Shown: piece after piece, positions 8,750-18,006 of the stretch
Position numbering within the stretch: the stretch's first letter is position 1
Layout of the letters: the number at the start of each line of letters is the position of its first letter
From: Deltaproteobacteria bacterium
GTDB lineage: Bacteria; Myxococcota_A; Polyangia; JAAYKL01
Direction: 5' to 3'
NCBI GenBank assembly: GCA_016935665.1
Contig: JAFGQN010000123.1
Span: forward strand, 1 to 39,474
Length of the DNA: 39,474 bases
Program-made: the position numbers and the translations under genes
Notes under the pieces: model-generated
The model's input: the letters and a program-made list of their open reading frames with translations, nothing else
What the model was told of the DNA's origin: nothing
Databases searched by the model: none

Positions 8750-9732
8750 GCCACACTGCGAAAGAGCGATATATGACAAATCCAACCCTCGATATTTCGA
8801 GCGATACTACTGACAAACTGCACGCTGTCAAATCCTGGATTGAAACGGTGATTCGCGGCAAATCCGAAGTAGTATCCAAACTGCTCATTTGTCTGTTGGC
8901 CAAAGGCCACGTACTGCTGGAGGATGTGCCGGGAGTGGGCAAAACCACATTGGCGCACGCGCTTTCGGCAGCGTTGGATTTGCGGTTTTCGCGTATTCAG
9001 TTTACACCGGATTTACTGCCGCAGGACCTTTTGGGCGCCAATGTGTTAAACCCCAGAGATGGTTCATTTACGTTTCACAAAGGCCCGGTGTTCACGCATC
9101 TGCTGCTGGCCGATGAAATCAATCGCGCATCGCCCAGGACGCAGTCGGCGTTGCTGGAGGCCATGAATGAGCAGCAGGTCACCATTGATGGCGAAACATT
9201 CCCGCTGTCATCGCCGTTCATGGTGATTGCCACGGAAAACCCGGTGGAGTTTCAGGGCACCTATCCGCTGCCGGAGGCGCAGCTGGACCGATTCATGATG
9301 CGACTGTCGATGGGGTATCCCAGTCCGGACGAAGAGCTGCTGATGCTTAAGGAACGGCGGGCGGATGATCCATTGCGTCATGTGCACAAAGTTTTGTCCG
9401 CTAAAGAGCTGCCGGCGTTGCAGCAAAAAGTGTGTGAGGTCACCGTGTCTGAAGATGTGGCCAAATACATGTTGCGTCTGGTGGGGCGCACGCGGCGGGA
9501 AAGCGGTGTGGAGATTGGCGCCAGTCCCCGAGCCTCGCTGGCGTTGTATCACGCCGCGCAGGCCCAGGCGTTTTTTTTAGGGCGCACCTACGTCTCCCCC
9601 AAAGATGTGCAGGAATTGTTTGCCGACTGCATGACGCATCGTCTGGTGCTCAATTCGGCTGCGCGCTATGGCGGAATGTCCGCTGCGCATATCATCAACA
9701 CCATCGTGGCCGAGGAACCCGTGCCGGCATGA
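8746..9732 (+). CDS. MoxR family AAA+ ATPase
   Basis: A 328-residue AAA+ ATPase of the MoxR group, which act as chaperones maturing or regulating partner proteins, often those with von Willebrand factor A-type domains. Visible motifs are Walker A VPGVGKTT (61-68), Walker B LLADEINRASP (120-130), sensor 1 ATENPVEFQGTYPLPEAQLDRF (starting at 162) and the C-terminal lid with GASPRASLAL. The ATG at 8746 overlaps the pilT stop (ATGTGA); an alternative ATG at 8773, preceded by AAAGAG, is equally plausible and would shorten the protein by nine residues. It overlaps the next gene by four bases. MoxR, DUF58 protein and transglutaminase in this order is a widespread conserved set. Confidence 0.92.
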   Translation: MSHTAKERYMTNPTLDISSDTTDKLHAVKSWIETVIRGKSEVVSKLLICLLAKGHVLLEDVPGVGKTTLAHALSAALDLRFSRIQFTPDLLPQDLLGANVLNPRDGSFTFHKGPVFTHLLLADEINRASPRTQSALLEAMNEQQVTIDGETFPLSSPFMVIATENPVEFQGTYPLPEAQLDRFMMRLSMGYPSPDEELLMLKERRADDPLRHVHKVLSAKELPALQQKVCEVTVSEDVAKYMLRLVGRTRRESGVEIGASPRASLALYHAAQAQAFFLGRTYVSPKDVQELFADCMTHRLVLNSAARYGGMSAAHIINTIVAEEPVPA

Positions 9733-10997
9733 ACTTTGCCAGATTCAACCACGTGCTGGTCCCCCAGAGCGCCGCCGAACGGATGAAGTGGCTGAGCACC
9801 GGGCGGCACAGGTGGTTTTTTGGAACGTACAGACTTTATCTGGCATTAACGCCTCTGGGCCGGGGGCTGCTGCTTTTCTGGCTGTTTGCCGGAGCGTTGG
9901 GGCTGAATGTGGCGCAGACAGTGGTGTACATCATGTGGTCTCTCATCACTGGTCTGATTGGCGCATCTCTTTTGTTGCGGCGATGGTTTGCGCTGCCCTT
10001 TGTTCGGGTCGACGTCAGCGCACCCGCACGTGTGCAGGTGGGCGTCCCCATCACGTTTGATGTCACGCTGAACAATCCGGGCCCCATTGTGCGGGATATT
10101 CGCATGCAATCGCCGTTTTTAACCTGGGATGGCAAGTATGTGTCGGTGGACGAGTATCTGCCGGTGCTGCCATCTGAATCCTGTGTGCGCCTTTTTGCCA
10201 TGGCCACCTTCAGTGCCAGGGGAAGTCATTCGCTCATGCCGTTTATGGTGACTCGGATGCTCCCGCTGGGCATTGCAGCGGGCCCGACGGTGCAAAGCGG
10301 TGTTGTGGCGTTTTTGGTGGTGCCTTCGTTTCCGAAGATTCATTCGCTGCATATGGCCAGCCGGGACAGATGTCATCCCGGCGGTGTGCCCATGGCCTCG
10401 CACACCGGTGAAGCCATGGAGCTGGCCGGTGTCCGGGCGTATCGAACAGGGGACCGTGTTCGCGATTTGCACGCGCGCACCTGGGGTAGAACAGGCGTTC
10501 CCCACGTAAAACAGTATCAGCAGGAATTTTTCACACGCCTTGGCATTGTTTTGGATGTGCAGCAGCAGGGCATGTCCGAGGCGCCATTTGAGGGGGCCAT
10601 ATCACTGACGGCCGGGGTGCTGGCACATCTGGCAGCGAAAGACGCGCTGGTGGACATTCTGTGCACCGGCAATCGGTTTTATGACCTGACCATTGGTCGC
10701 AGCGTTGGTTTTTTTCAACAGGGGCTGGATTTGCTGGCCGCAGTTCAACCCGGAGAGCCGCTGAAGCTGGAGGGGATTGCGCAAAGGCTGGTGCATCATA
10801 TCGACAAAATGTCCGGCGTTGTCATTGTCACGTCGTTCTGGGGTGATTCGGTGCGGCAGGTTCGACAGTGGTGCCTGTTGCACAATGTTCCGGTGCGGGT
10901 ACTGGTGGTATGCAAAGAAAAATCGAATACAGCGCATGACGGGGTGACACAGGTATCTCTGGCAGACCTCAAACGACCGGAGGGGCTGTGGCTTTGA
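9729..10997 (+). CDS. DUF58 domain protein (MoxR partner)
   Basis: A 422-residue protein with two N-terminal membrane segments (about residues 35-60 and 62-80), an extracytoplasmic beta-rich stretch, then the DUF58 core. The signature is AMELAGVRAYRTGDRVRDLHARTWGR followed by KQYQQEFFTRLGIVLD, a degenerate von Willebrand A-like fold. The usual metal-site aspartate region reads GIVLDVQQQG. The gene overlaps moxR by four bases (ATGA) and the following transglutaminase gene by ten, indicating translational coupling. In characterised operons of this type the protein is a membrane-linked partner of MoxR; its substrate here is unknown. Confidence 0.88.
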   Translation: MNFARFNHVLVPQSAAERMKWLSTGRHRWFFGTYRLYLALTPLGRGLLLFWLFAGALGLNVAQTVVYIMWSLITGLIGASLLLRRWFALPFVRVDVSAPARVQVGVPITFDVTLNNPGPIVRDIRMQSPFLTWDGKYVSVDEYLPVLPSESCVRLFAMATFSARGSHSLMPFMVTRMLPLGIAAGPTVQSGVVAFLVVPSFPKIHSLHMASRDRCHPGGVPMASHTGEAMELAGVRAYRTGDRVRDLHARTWGRTGVPHVKQYQQEFFTRLGIVLDVQQQGMSEAPFEGAISLTAGVLAHLAAKDALVDILCTGNRFYDLTIGRSVGFFQQGLDLLAAVQPGEPLKLEGIAQRLVHHIDKMSGVVIVTSFWGDSVRQVRQWCLLHNVPVRVLVVCKEKSNTAHDGVTQVSLADLKRPEGLWL

Positions 10998-12910
10998 ACT
11001 GGCAGCAGCGTATGGCAATGGTTCCCGCAGTGATGTGCACCGTGGTGGCGCTGTGGTGGTTTGGCAACGATCCTTTGGCGTGGTTGCCCGGGGGACTGGC
11101 TGTGATCAGTATTTTCGTTGGGCATCGCGTCGCTCTGGACAATATTGGTCAATTGATATTGGCACTGGTATGGGCGGCTCTGGTGTACGCCGTCTATTTT
11201 GTATGGCGCGAAGTCCCTGCGCAAACGCCAGAACGACTGGATGTGATTGGGCAGGTGGGGGCGCTGTTTTGCGTGGGTATTGTGGCCATGCGTCTATGGA
11301 TGCTGCAGCCGGTGGGGCGAGATGTAACCACCGCCATCGTGCTGCTCACAGGATGGCTCTTTTTGGGATTGGGGCCACAATGGGATGAATACCTGATACT
11401 GGCGGCAGTGAGTGTGCTTGCGGTACTGGCGGGCGTGACCCGGCGTCAACTGCCTGTAAACAACAATGTGAAACAGCGTTATTTTAATTGGTCCACCGCG
11501 GGTGTGCCGGTGAATCGGGGAGGTGTCCTTGCGCGACTTGCCGGTGTGGCACTGATTTCCGCATCCATCAGTAGCGTATTTATCGTGGCGATTCCGAAGG
11601 CATATGCATGGGTGGAGGAGCGATATCTGAATTCGATGTCTTTTTCCACCACCGGGTTCAGTCCGGCGCTGGCACTGGGGTCTGTGAATCAAATGTTTGT
11701 CTCCAGCGATATCGCCGCACGGGTATTTACCACCCGGCGAGATATTCATTATTTGCGCGGCGTGGTGTACAACAAATACAGTGGCCACCACTGGATAAGA
11801 ACTATCCCCAACGCGTCCACCCGTGTTGACAGCTCATCTTCGAATATCAGCGACGCCGATATGAAAATGATTTTTTCCACTCCTCAGCATCGGTTGTTTG
11901 CGCCCCTTCGTTTCAGCGCGCTAATGTCGGAAGGCAGGGTGCAAAAAGATGAGCTGGGGCTGGTGTCCGTTGACAGTAATGACGAGATTACCGCATACGC
12001 AGTGCAATTGTCCCAAAGGGCAGAAGAACCACATATTCTGCACCCGGTACCGGACGATCTCGCAGTACCTGTAAAACTTCAGACGTCCCTTGCCAAATGG
12101 CTTGCCACATATGCCGGGAGCGGCGAAAACGAGGCAACGACGCTGGTGGCCATTCGCAATGCGTTGCAGCAGAAATACACATATTCTCTGACGTTTACCC
12201 GCCCCGGGGGCAAGGACGCGCTGTTAAACTTTTTATGGGAAAATCGCGAAGGACACTGTGAATACTTTGCCTCCGCGTTTGCGCTGCTGGCGCGATCGGC
12301 ATCTGTGCCCACACGTGTGGTTGGGGGATATTTACTGAAGGAGTACAACACATTTGGCAAGTATTATATTGTTCGCGAGAAGCACGCCCACGTATGGACC
12401 GAAGTATGGCTGAACGGCACGTGGGTCATCATGGACCCCACCCCGGCGGGAGGCGCCGGTGAATCGGGGGCATCTGTCGTGGCGGCAGTGGACTTCGTGT
12501 GGGTCCTGCTGCAGGACGCATTTGGGCGACTGCTGCATGTGGACGGATGGGTGTTTTTTTGGGGCGTTCTCGGATTGCTGGCACTTTGGGGGGGGATTGT
12601 GTGGCGTCGGCGCAGAAGAGCCAGAATTCACAGCAACGACGTTCTTTCCTACACCGCCGCCCATGAGGTACTGATTCGCCTTGAAAAAAAAATGGCCACA
12701 TCGCTCCCCAGAGGAAAGAGCGAATCTCTGGAAGACTGGGCACAGCGAATGCTGGGACATGACGATGCATTTGCCGCCACTGCACATCTGTTGCGAGAAT
12801 ATGCCGCATGGCGATATGGCGATGTGGGGAACATCACGGATATTGCGTTGCGAATGACACAATTGGATGAACAATCGCCAGAGACGACAGATATGGGCGT
12901 GGTCCCTTGA
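10988..12910 (+). CDS. TgpA-like membrane transglutaminase-family protein
   Basis: A 640-residue protein with a run of N-terminal membrane helices (residues about 10-205), a periplasmic transglutaminase-like domain, a further membrane helix near 515-535 and a C-terminal cytoplasmic DUF4129-like tail. The catalytic triad is visible: Cys423 in GHCEYFASAF, His468 in HAHVWTEVW and Asp483 in IMDPTP. The start is GTG at 10988 with GGAGG a few bases upstream, overlapping the DUF58 gene by ten bases. The length and layout match TgpA of Pseudomonas. It is the last gene of the run; a large inverted repeat lies about 60 bases downstream. The acceptor substrate is unknown. Confidence 0.9.
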   Translation: MALNWQQRMAMVPAVMCTVVALWWFGNDPLAWLPGGLAVISIFVGHRVALDNIGQLILALVWAALVYAVYFVWREVPAQTPERLDVIGQVGALFCVGIVAMRLWMLQPVGRDVTTAIVLLTGWLFLGLGPQWDEYLILAAVSVLAVLAGVTRRQLPVNNNVKQRYFNWSTAGVPVNRGGVLARLAGVALISASISSVFIVAIPKAYAWVEERYLNSMSFSTTGFSPALALGSVNQMFVSSDIAARVFTTRRDIHYLRGVVYNKYSGHHWIRTIPNASTRVDSSSSNISDADMKMIFSTPQHRLFAPLRFSALMSEGRVQKDELGLVSVDSNDEITAYAVQLSQRAEEPHILHPVPDDLAVPVKLQTSLAKWLATYAGSGENEATTLVAIRNALQQKYTYSLTFTRPGGKDALLNFLWENREGHCEYFASAFALLARSASVPTRVVGGYLLKEYNTFGKYYIVREKHAHVWTEVWLNGTWVIMDPTPAGGAGESGASVVAAVDFVWVLLQDAFGRLLHVDGWVFFWGVLGLLALWGGIVWRRRRRARIHSNDVLSYTAAHEVLIRLEKKMATSLPRGKSESLEDWAQRMLGHDDAFAATAHLLREYAAWRYGDVGNITDIALRMTQLDEQSPETTDMGVVP

Positions 12911-12971
12911 ACAACAATATTTTTTGGTTCGAGCATTAAGCAAACCGCGTGTGGTTCGTTAATTTAGTGTC

Positions 12972-13027
12972 ACCGCAGTGTTCTCTTTGTTCCTGAGGGC
13001 GACTCATCTGCCGGATGTCACTGCGGT
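12972..13027 (+). other. Inverted repeat between the TgpA operon and the 88-residue gene
   Basis: Nine-base perfect arms (ACCGCAGTG at 12972-12980 and CACTGCGGT at 13019-13027) enclose 38 bases. There is no T-run after the second arm, so it is not a typical intrinsic terminator. It lies in the leader of the small gene that begins at 13051 and could be an operator, a leader RNA structure, or a factor-dependent terminator of the upstream operon. Confidence 0.4.
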
Positions 13028-13050
13028 TTCTATTGCGAAGGTAATAAAAT

Positions 13051-13317
13051 ATGCAGGATATAATAGTGACTTTGTACAGAAGAACCGGAACAGATAATTC
13101 ATATACTGCAAAAGTACTGGTTTCCGACTCGCAATCCAGCAATGTCCATTATGCCTCTGTGGGGGTGGTGTACCGTCTGGACGACGACTATCAATATGAC
13201 CTCTTTTTACAGACCAAAGTGTTGATTTCCGAGTTTCCAGATGTGCAAATGCGGGCCGCCGTGGAAGATGCCATTTTAAGAGAAGGCAATCGGCTGCTGT
13301 CTCAAACAGCCCAATGA
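13051..13317 (+). CDS. Hypothetical small protein (88 residues)
   Basis: A short soluble protein with no signal peptide or membrane segment. The first half is beta-rich (DIIVTLYRRTGTDNSYTAKV, then SVGVVYRLDDDYQYDLFL) and the second half is helical (VQMRAAVEDAILREGNRLL). The ATG is preceded by GAAGG at about ten bases. It sits alone between the TgpA operon and the convergent RND permease gene, behind the inverted repeat at 12972-13027. Coding is supported by natural amino-acid composition and a plausible ribosome-binding site. No family recognised. Confidence 0.55.
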   Translation: MQDIIVTLYRRTGTDNSYTAKVLVSDSQSSNVHYASVGVVYRLDDDYQYDLFLQTKVLISEFPDVQMRAAVEDAILREGNRLLSQTAQ

Positions 13318-13351
13318 CTTTTTCCTGGATGAAATTCGGCGGCCGATGACG

Positions 13352-16300
13352 CTATCCCGCCGGGGTCACTTCGGCGAATTCTGATTTTTTAACATTCTTT
13401 TTGCGTTTAAATATCCGGCGCAGCAGGGAACGCACATCCTGCTCCGAAGCAAAGAGACACGGCAGCAAAATGAGCGATACCACTGTTCCAAAAAGAACAC
13501 CCCACAACATGGCCATAATCATTGGCGTCATAAATGGATTGGCCCCACCGATTTCGTAGGCGGCCGGCGCGAGACCAACTACAGTAGTGATCGATGTAAT
13601 CATAATGGGGCGCAAACGGGTGGCGGCGCCATCGGCCACCTGCTGACTCGACAGGGCGGTCACATTCAGCTCTTCTTTTTTGCGGTTCAGGCCATGCACC
13701 ATGACGGTGGAGTCGTTGACCAGCACGCCGGCAAGTCCAATGATACCAAACATGGCTATCATGCTCAGCTCCATTCCCTGAATGCCAAATCCGATAAGGA
13801 CGCCAACGAAACCAAACGGAATCACCGACATAATTAAAAATGGCTGTGTAAAGGAATTAAACAGCAGAACGAACAGGAAAAAGAGTCCCATAATTGAAAA
13901 TAAAAAAGCAATGCCCATGTTGCCCATGGCTTCCTGCTGCTGTTCCAGTTCTCCGCCGAAAAACAGCCTTGAGTCCTTGTATCTTTGCAGCAGTCCAGCA
14001 TCGTCGATGTGTTTTTTTAGTGCATTGTTGATTTGCGCCGTACTGGTTTTGCCTTTGTCGATGGATGCGTACACCGTTACTGTGCGATCTCCCAGATAAT
14101 GTTTTATGGCGGCCTCTCCCGGGTGTTCCTCAAACGCAGCCAGACTTCGAAGCGGGATAAATTGGCCCTCTTTTCCCTGTATCATCAACTCATTGAGGGT
14201 TTGCAGTTTGCCCTGATCACTTTGCTGAAACTGCAACCGAAAATCGATGGATTCTTCCACGGTTTGCAGTTGATTTATAATGACGCCATCAAACGCAACC
14301 CGCACCACCCGTGTTATATCTGCCACGGTAAGTCCTTTATTGGCCAGGGCTTCGTGATTCAGTGACAGTTTGACGATTTCCTTGCCAGGCTTGTAGCTGG
14401 TCCATGCATCCACTACATTCTCGTTGCTTTGCAGCCATTGTTGCAGCTCATCGGCCAGATCGTATCGTTCGTCAGTGTTGCTGATGACCTCCACTTCCAC
14501 AGGTTGTCCCGCTACTGGTGTATCCTCCATGGGGCGAATGACAATGGATTTAAATCCCCTCATGTCTTTGGCATCTTTACGCAGCCTGGCAATGATGTCG
14601 TTGGAATTCGATTTGCGCTCGCCCTGAGGTTTCATAAACACGGTCAGCAGCGCCCATGCGGGGTTTCGTCCTTCGGTACCACCGTATATATCGGTATCGT
14701 GATGTCCCAGTTGCGCGGTGATATTGAGCATGTCCGTTTGGGGAATGGATTTTCGGATATGGGTTTCCAGAGCCGCCACTTTTTCTCTGGTTTCGTCCCT
14801 TGACGCCCCTTCCGGAAGCTCCACACTCACCCAAAACGTGTCGATGTCCATTTCCGGGTATAGATTAAAGTGCACCACCTGGCTGCTGGCCAGGATGATG
14901 CCGGCGCACGCAGCCACAAAAATGCCAATGGTGACGTATCGTCGATGCACCGCACGGTGGATGAATCGGTCGTAACCGTTTTGAATTTGAACAAACCATT
15001 TTTTTGGTTTAGGAACCACGTTTTTGCCACTGGAGAGATGTGCCGGCAAAAAGGTCTGGCATTCGAGCAGGGAACCCAGAAGAATCAGAGCCACCATGAC
15101 CGGAAACGCAAAGAGAAATTTTCCTTCCAATCCTCCGAGAAAAGCGAGGGGCAAAAATGCCAGCACGGTGGTTACGGTGCTGACAATCACCGGCATTGAA
15201 ATCGCAGCGGCGCCATCGACGGCGGCCTTCTTCCAGGAGAGACCGCTTTCCCGGGCTGCAAAGATGCTTTCTCCGGTAACAATGGCGTCATCCACCAGCA
15301 TTCCCAGCATGAGAATAACCGCGTAGAGCGTGAGCATGTCAATATTCAACCCAAATGCAGGCATCAGAACGGCAGCGATGAGCATAGCTACCGGAAGCCC
15401 CATGGCTACCCAGAATGCCAGCCGAAACTGAAAGAACGCCAGCAGGACCACCAACACCAGCACAAATCCGATAATGGCGTTGCTGCTCAATGTGGCAAGC
15501 ATGTCTTTGGTAAATCGTGACACATCGTTCACTGTCACAACAGATACCCCCGGGGGGAGGGTGGAGCGGATTCTTTTCACGTATTGCTGAACCGCCGCCG
15601 CCAGTTTAAGTCCATCCACTTCAGCCTTCTTTTTAGGCAGCAGTGCAATCCCAAATTTGCCGTCGCATCTGTTTTCCACAGACCAGTCTGTAAAATCCTC
15701 GATAACTGTGGCCACATCTTTAATACGCACATAGTTGCCCGCACCGTTGCTGCGGATGATGACATTCTCCACCTCTTTGGGAGTGTCAAACTGCCCAACG
15801 GTCAACACCTTTTTTTCCGCACCAAATGATTCCAGGGTTCCGCCGGAATCGCGCACATTTCTGCGCTGAACAGCGGCAATGATTTCATCGTACGAAATGT
15901 GACGGTGATAGAGTCTTTCCGGACTGATATAAATCTTTACTTCCCGCTTTCTGTATCCTGTTAAATCCACCGCTGCCACGCCGTTCAGTTCCCGCAATTC
16001 ACGCTGCATTTTTTTTGCGGTTTTTCGAAGCGTTTTTTCCGGAACGTTTCCGGATATATGCAGTTCCATCACCGGCACCTGTGCACTGGATAATTCTTCC
16101 ACCTCGGGTTTGGCGGTTATATCTCCTGGCAATTTACCTGCAGCCCTATCCACGGCTTTTTGAATATCCTGAATTATTTTTTTAGTATCTGTGGCGTCGG
16201 GCATTAGCCTCGCCACAATCACCGACATCCCCTCCATGCTTCGCGACTGCAGTTTGTAAACCCCGTTGACATTCAACACTTCTTCTTCGATGGGAACAGT

Positions 16301-16492
16301 GACTGCCAACTCCATATCTTCCGGACTGGCGCCTTGACGCACCGTGGTAATATTGACAATACCCAAATCGAACTTTGGCATGGTGTCCACGGGCATGGAT
16401 TGGACTGTCATTAAGCCGCCAATGATAATAAGGGCCATGAGAACGTGAACAAGTAACGGTCGATTTACAAAAAATGCGTAATACCGTTTCAT
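13352..16492 (-). CDS. RND-family efflux permease (HAE1/AcrB-like)
   Basis: A 1046-residue inner-membrane proton-driven exporter, the usual size for the family. The layout is the typical duplicated one: one N-terminal helix (residues 12-30), a large periplasmic loop, six helices including the proton-relay segment GMLVDDAIVTGES (Asp401-Asp402), then a second periplasmic loop and a second helix bundle (from about residue 860). The motif PVDTMPKFD after helix 1 is family-typical. It overlaps the upstream adaptor gene by four bases, so the two are co-translated. Substrates cannot be told from sequence. Members of this subgroup need an outer-membrane channel, and no TolC-like gene is in the window. 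Confidence 0.9.
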   Translation of the reverse strand: MKRYYAFFVNRPLLVHVLMALIIIGGLMTVQSMPVDTMPKFDLGIVNITTVRQGASPEDMELAVTVPIEEEVLNVNGVYKLQSRSMEGMSVIVARLMPDATDTKKIIQDIQKAVDRAAGKLPGDITAKPEVEELSSAQVPVMELHISGNVPEKTLRKTAKKMQRELRELNGVAAVDLTGYRKREVKIYISPERLYHRHISYDEIIAAVQRRNVRDSGGTLESFGAEKKVLTVGQFDTPKEVENVIIRSNGAGNYVRIKDVATVIEDFTDWSVENRCDGKFGIALLPKKKAEVDGLKLAAAVQQYVKRIRSTLPPGVSVVTVNDVSRFTKDMLATLSSNAIIGFVLVLVVLLAFFQFRLAFWVAMGLPVAMLIAAVLMPAFGLNIDMLTLYAVILMLGMLVDDAIVTGESIFAARESGLSWKKAAVDGAAAISMPVIVSTVTTVLAFLPLAFLGGLEGKFLFAFPVMVALILLGSLLECQTFLPAHLSSGKNVVPKPKKWFVQIQNGYDRFIHRAVHRRYVTIGIFVAACAGIILASSQVVHFNLYPEMDIDTFWVSVELPEGASRDETREKVAALETHIRKSIPQTDMLNITAQLGHHDTDIYGGTEGRNPAWALLTVFMKPQGERKSNSNDIIARLRKDAKDMRGFKSIVIRPMEDTPVAGQPVEVEVISNTDERYDLADELQQWLQSNENVVDAWTSYKPGKEIVKLSLNHEALANKGLTVADITRVVRVAFDGVIINQLQTVEESIDFRLQFQQSDQGKLQTLNELMIQGKEGQFIPLRSLAAFEEHPGEAAIKHYLGDRTVTVYASIDKGKTSTAQINNALKKHIDDAGLLQRYKDSRLFFGGELEQQQEAMGNMGIAFLFSIMGLFFLFVLLFNSFTQPFLIMSVIPFGFVGVLIGFGIQGMELSMIAMFGIIGLAGVLVNDSTVMVHGLNRKKEELNVTALSSQQVADGAATRLRPIMITSITTVVGLAPAAYEIGGANPFMTPMIMAMLWGVLFGTVVSLILLPCLFASEQDVRSLLRRIFKRKKNVKKSEFAEVTPAG

Positions 16493-17706
16493 GATTCCCC
16501 CCGTGTCGATTGGTTTTTTTGGGGATTGTCAGTGGCGTTGGGGGTATCCGTGGTGCTGTCCGGGGCTGCCTCAATTTCGTTGCTGCCGTTGATTTCCGAC
16601 ATGGCGGGTTTGAATGGGACCGTGCCCATTACTTTAACCGAACTGCCATCTGCAACGTCGTCCAGTCCGCCTACGATGACGCGGTCGCCATTTGAAAGGC
16701 CATGAAGCACCTGGCGTACCGTGCCGGTCGTCGCCGAAAGGATGGGTTCCACTTCACGCGCTTTGCCGTTATCTTCCAAAAAGACAACGCGCTTGCGATT
16801 GCGATCCACCACGGCAATGTCGGGGATTAAAATGGCATCGTTCATTTCGAGGCCGGTTAAAGTGACCATGGCACTCATTCCCGCTTTGAGAAGGCCATCG
16901 GTATTGTTGACTGTCAGCTTGACTGGGAAGTTGCCTGTGACGGGATCAGCCTCCGTGCCAACGCTTTCCACATGCGCCTTCCATGTTCGGCCCCGAACAC
17001 CGTTGGTAGTGACCTTGCACTCGATTCCCGTTCTGACCGTATTCACTTCTTCCTGAGTGACCCAGGTGGTCACCCGCATGGTGTCCGTGACGTGAATCAC
17101 CGCCAGGGGCTGTCCGGGCATGGCCACCTCGCCTGCATCCACACTTTTGCTGACCACTGTTCCCTGGACTGGGCTTTGCAATTGCGTGCGGCGAATATTT
17201 TGCCTCGCCAGGTTTCGACCCGCCATCAGCTGTTCGTATTGGGCCTGAAGCGTGGCCACACTGGTGCGGGCCCCTTCCAATTGCTCTTTTGAAATGGCAC
17301 GTTGTTTAAACAACCCTTCTCGCCGGGAGAGCATGTCTCGGGCTTCCTGAAGACGCGCCGAAATTCCGCTGAGATTTCCTTCGGCCTGTTTCAGTTGCAT
17401 TCGGCTTTCCGCCACATCGAACGACACCAGTTTCTGGCCCGCTTCAATTTGGTCTCCTTCGTTAAACAGTACGTCATTTATTTTTCCCGAGATTTCCGAG
17501 GAAATAGTGACTTTTTCCGCCGCCTCAATGCGTCCGAACGTACGGATGGTCTGGCGCCAGATTTGGGGGACTACTTTTTGTATCTGGACATGGGCCACAG
17601 ATGGTTTGACGCTCTTGTCCTTTACGGGGGCCGGTTTTCGACATGCCGTCAGAGATAACCCTGCAACAATGAACAAAACAGTTTGTGTGATATGTCTGGA
17701 GAACAT
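16489..17706 (-). CDS. RND efflux periplasmic adaptor (membrane fusion protein), lipoprotein
   Basis: A 405-residue AcrA-type adaptor that bridges the RND permease and an outer-membrane channel. The signal peptide ends in the lipobox LTAC (cysteine 22), so it is likely anchored by lipid as AcrA is. Following it are a barrel-sandwich hybrid with GRIEAAEKVTISSEISGKI, a helical hairpin (LKQAEGNLSGISARLQEARD to about NLARQNIRR), the returning lipoyl half VQGTVVSKSVDAGEVA, a beta-barrel and a C-terminal membrane-proximal domain. A Ser/Thr/Asn-rich tail ends the protein. It overlaps the permease gene by four bases (ATGA). The 288 bases upstream probably hold its promoter. Confidence 0.9.
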   Translation of the reverse strand: MFSRHITQTVLFIVAGLSLTACRKPAPVKDKSVKPSVAHVQIQKVVPQIWRQTIRTFGRIEAAEKVTISSEISGKINDVLFNEGDQIEAGQKLVSFDVAESRMQLKQAEGNLSGISARLQEARDMLSRREGLFKQRAISKEQLEGARTSVATLQAQYEQLMAGRNLARQNIRRTQLQSPVQGTVVSKSVDAGEVAMPGQPLAVIHVTDTMRVTTWVTQEEVNTVRTGIECKVTTNGVRGRTWKAHVESVGTEADPVTGNFPVKLTVNNTDGLLKAGMSAMVTLTGLEMNDAILIPDIAVVDRNRKRVVFLEDNGKAREVEPILSATTGTVRQVLHGLSNGDRVIVGGLDDVADGSSVKVMGTVPFKPAMSEINGSNEIEAAPDSTTDTPNATDNPQKNQSTRGES

Positions 17707-17966
17707 AATTGTGACGCTCCTTTCGCTTGATTCAGGCGGACATTGGAAAAGTGGTGTTTGCCAGGGACACCACTGAAACGGATTCGGTCGCGATGTGTCT
17801 CTTAAAACTCAGTGTGGCGGCTGTTGTATCCGTACACATGGCATCTCCCTGTTTGGATACTCCGTCCGTATCATACCTGCGGGAGATGGGCAATTGCGTA
17901 TTATCGGATCAAAAGACGCATCTATTGGTTTGCTCCGAATGAGAACGGGAATGCGTCATGAGAACG

Positions 17967-18006
17967 GGACGCCTTTTCAGATTGAATGGCAAATTCAATC
18001 GCGTCC
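17967..18006 (-). other. Stem-loop spanning the stop codon of the GH10-like gene
   Basis: An 8-base perfect stem (GATTGAAT / ATTCAATC, loop of five) at 17980-18000 is extended by a further 6-base stem (GGACGC / GCGTCC) with a seven-base bulge on one side. The structure contains the stop codon of the minus-strand GH10-like gene. No T-run follows in the direction of transcription, so transcript-end processing or stabilisation fits better than intrinsic termination. The rest of the gap 17707-17994 shows nothing recognisable apart from the likely promoter region of the efflux genes. Confidence 0.4.
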
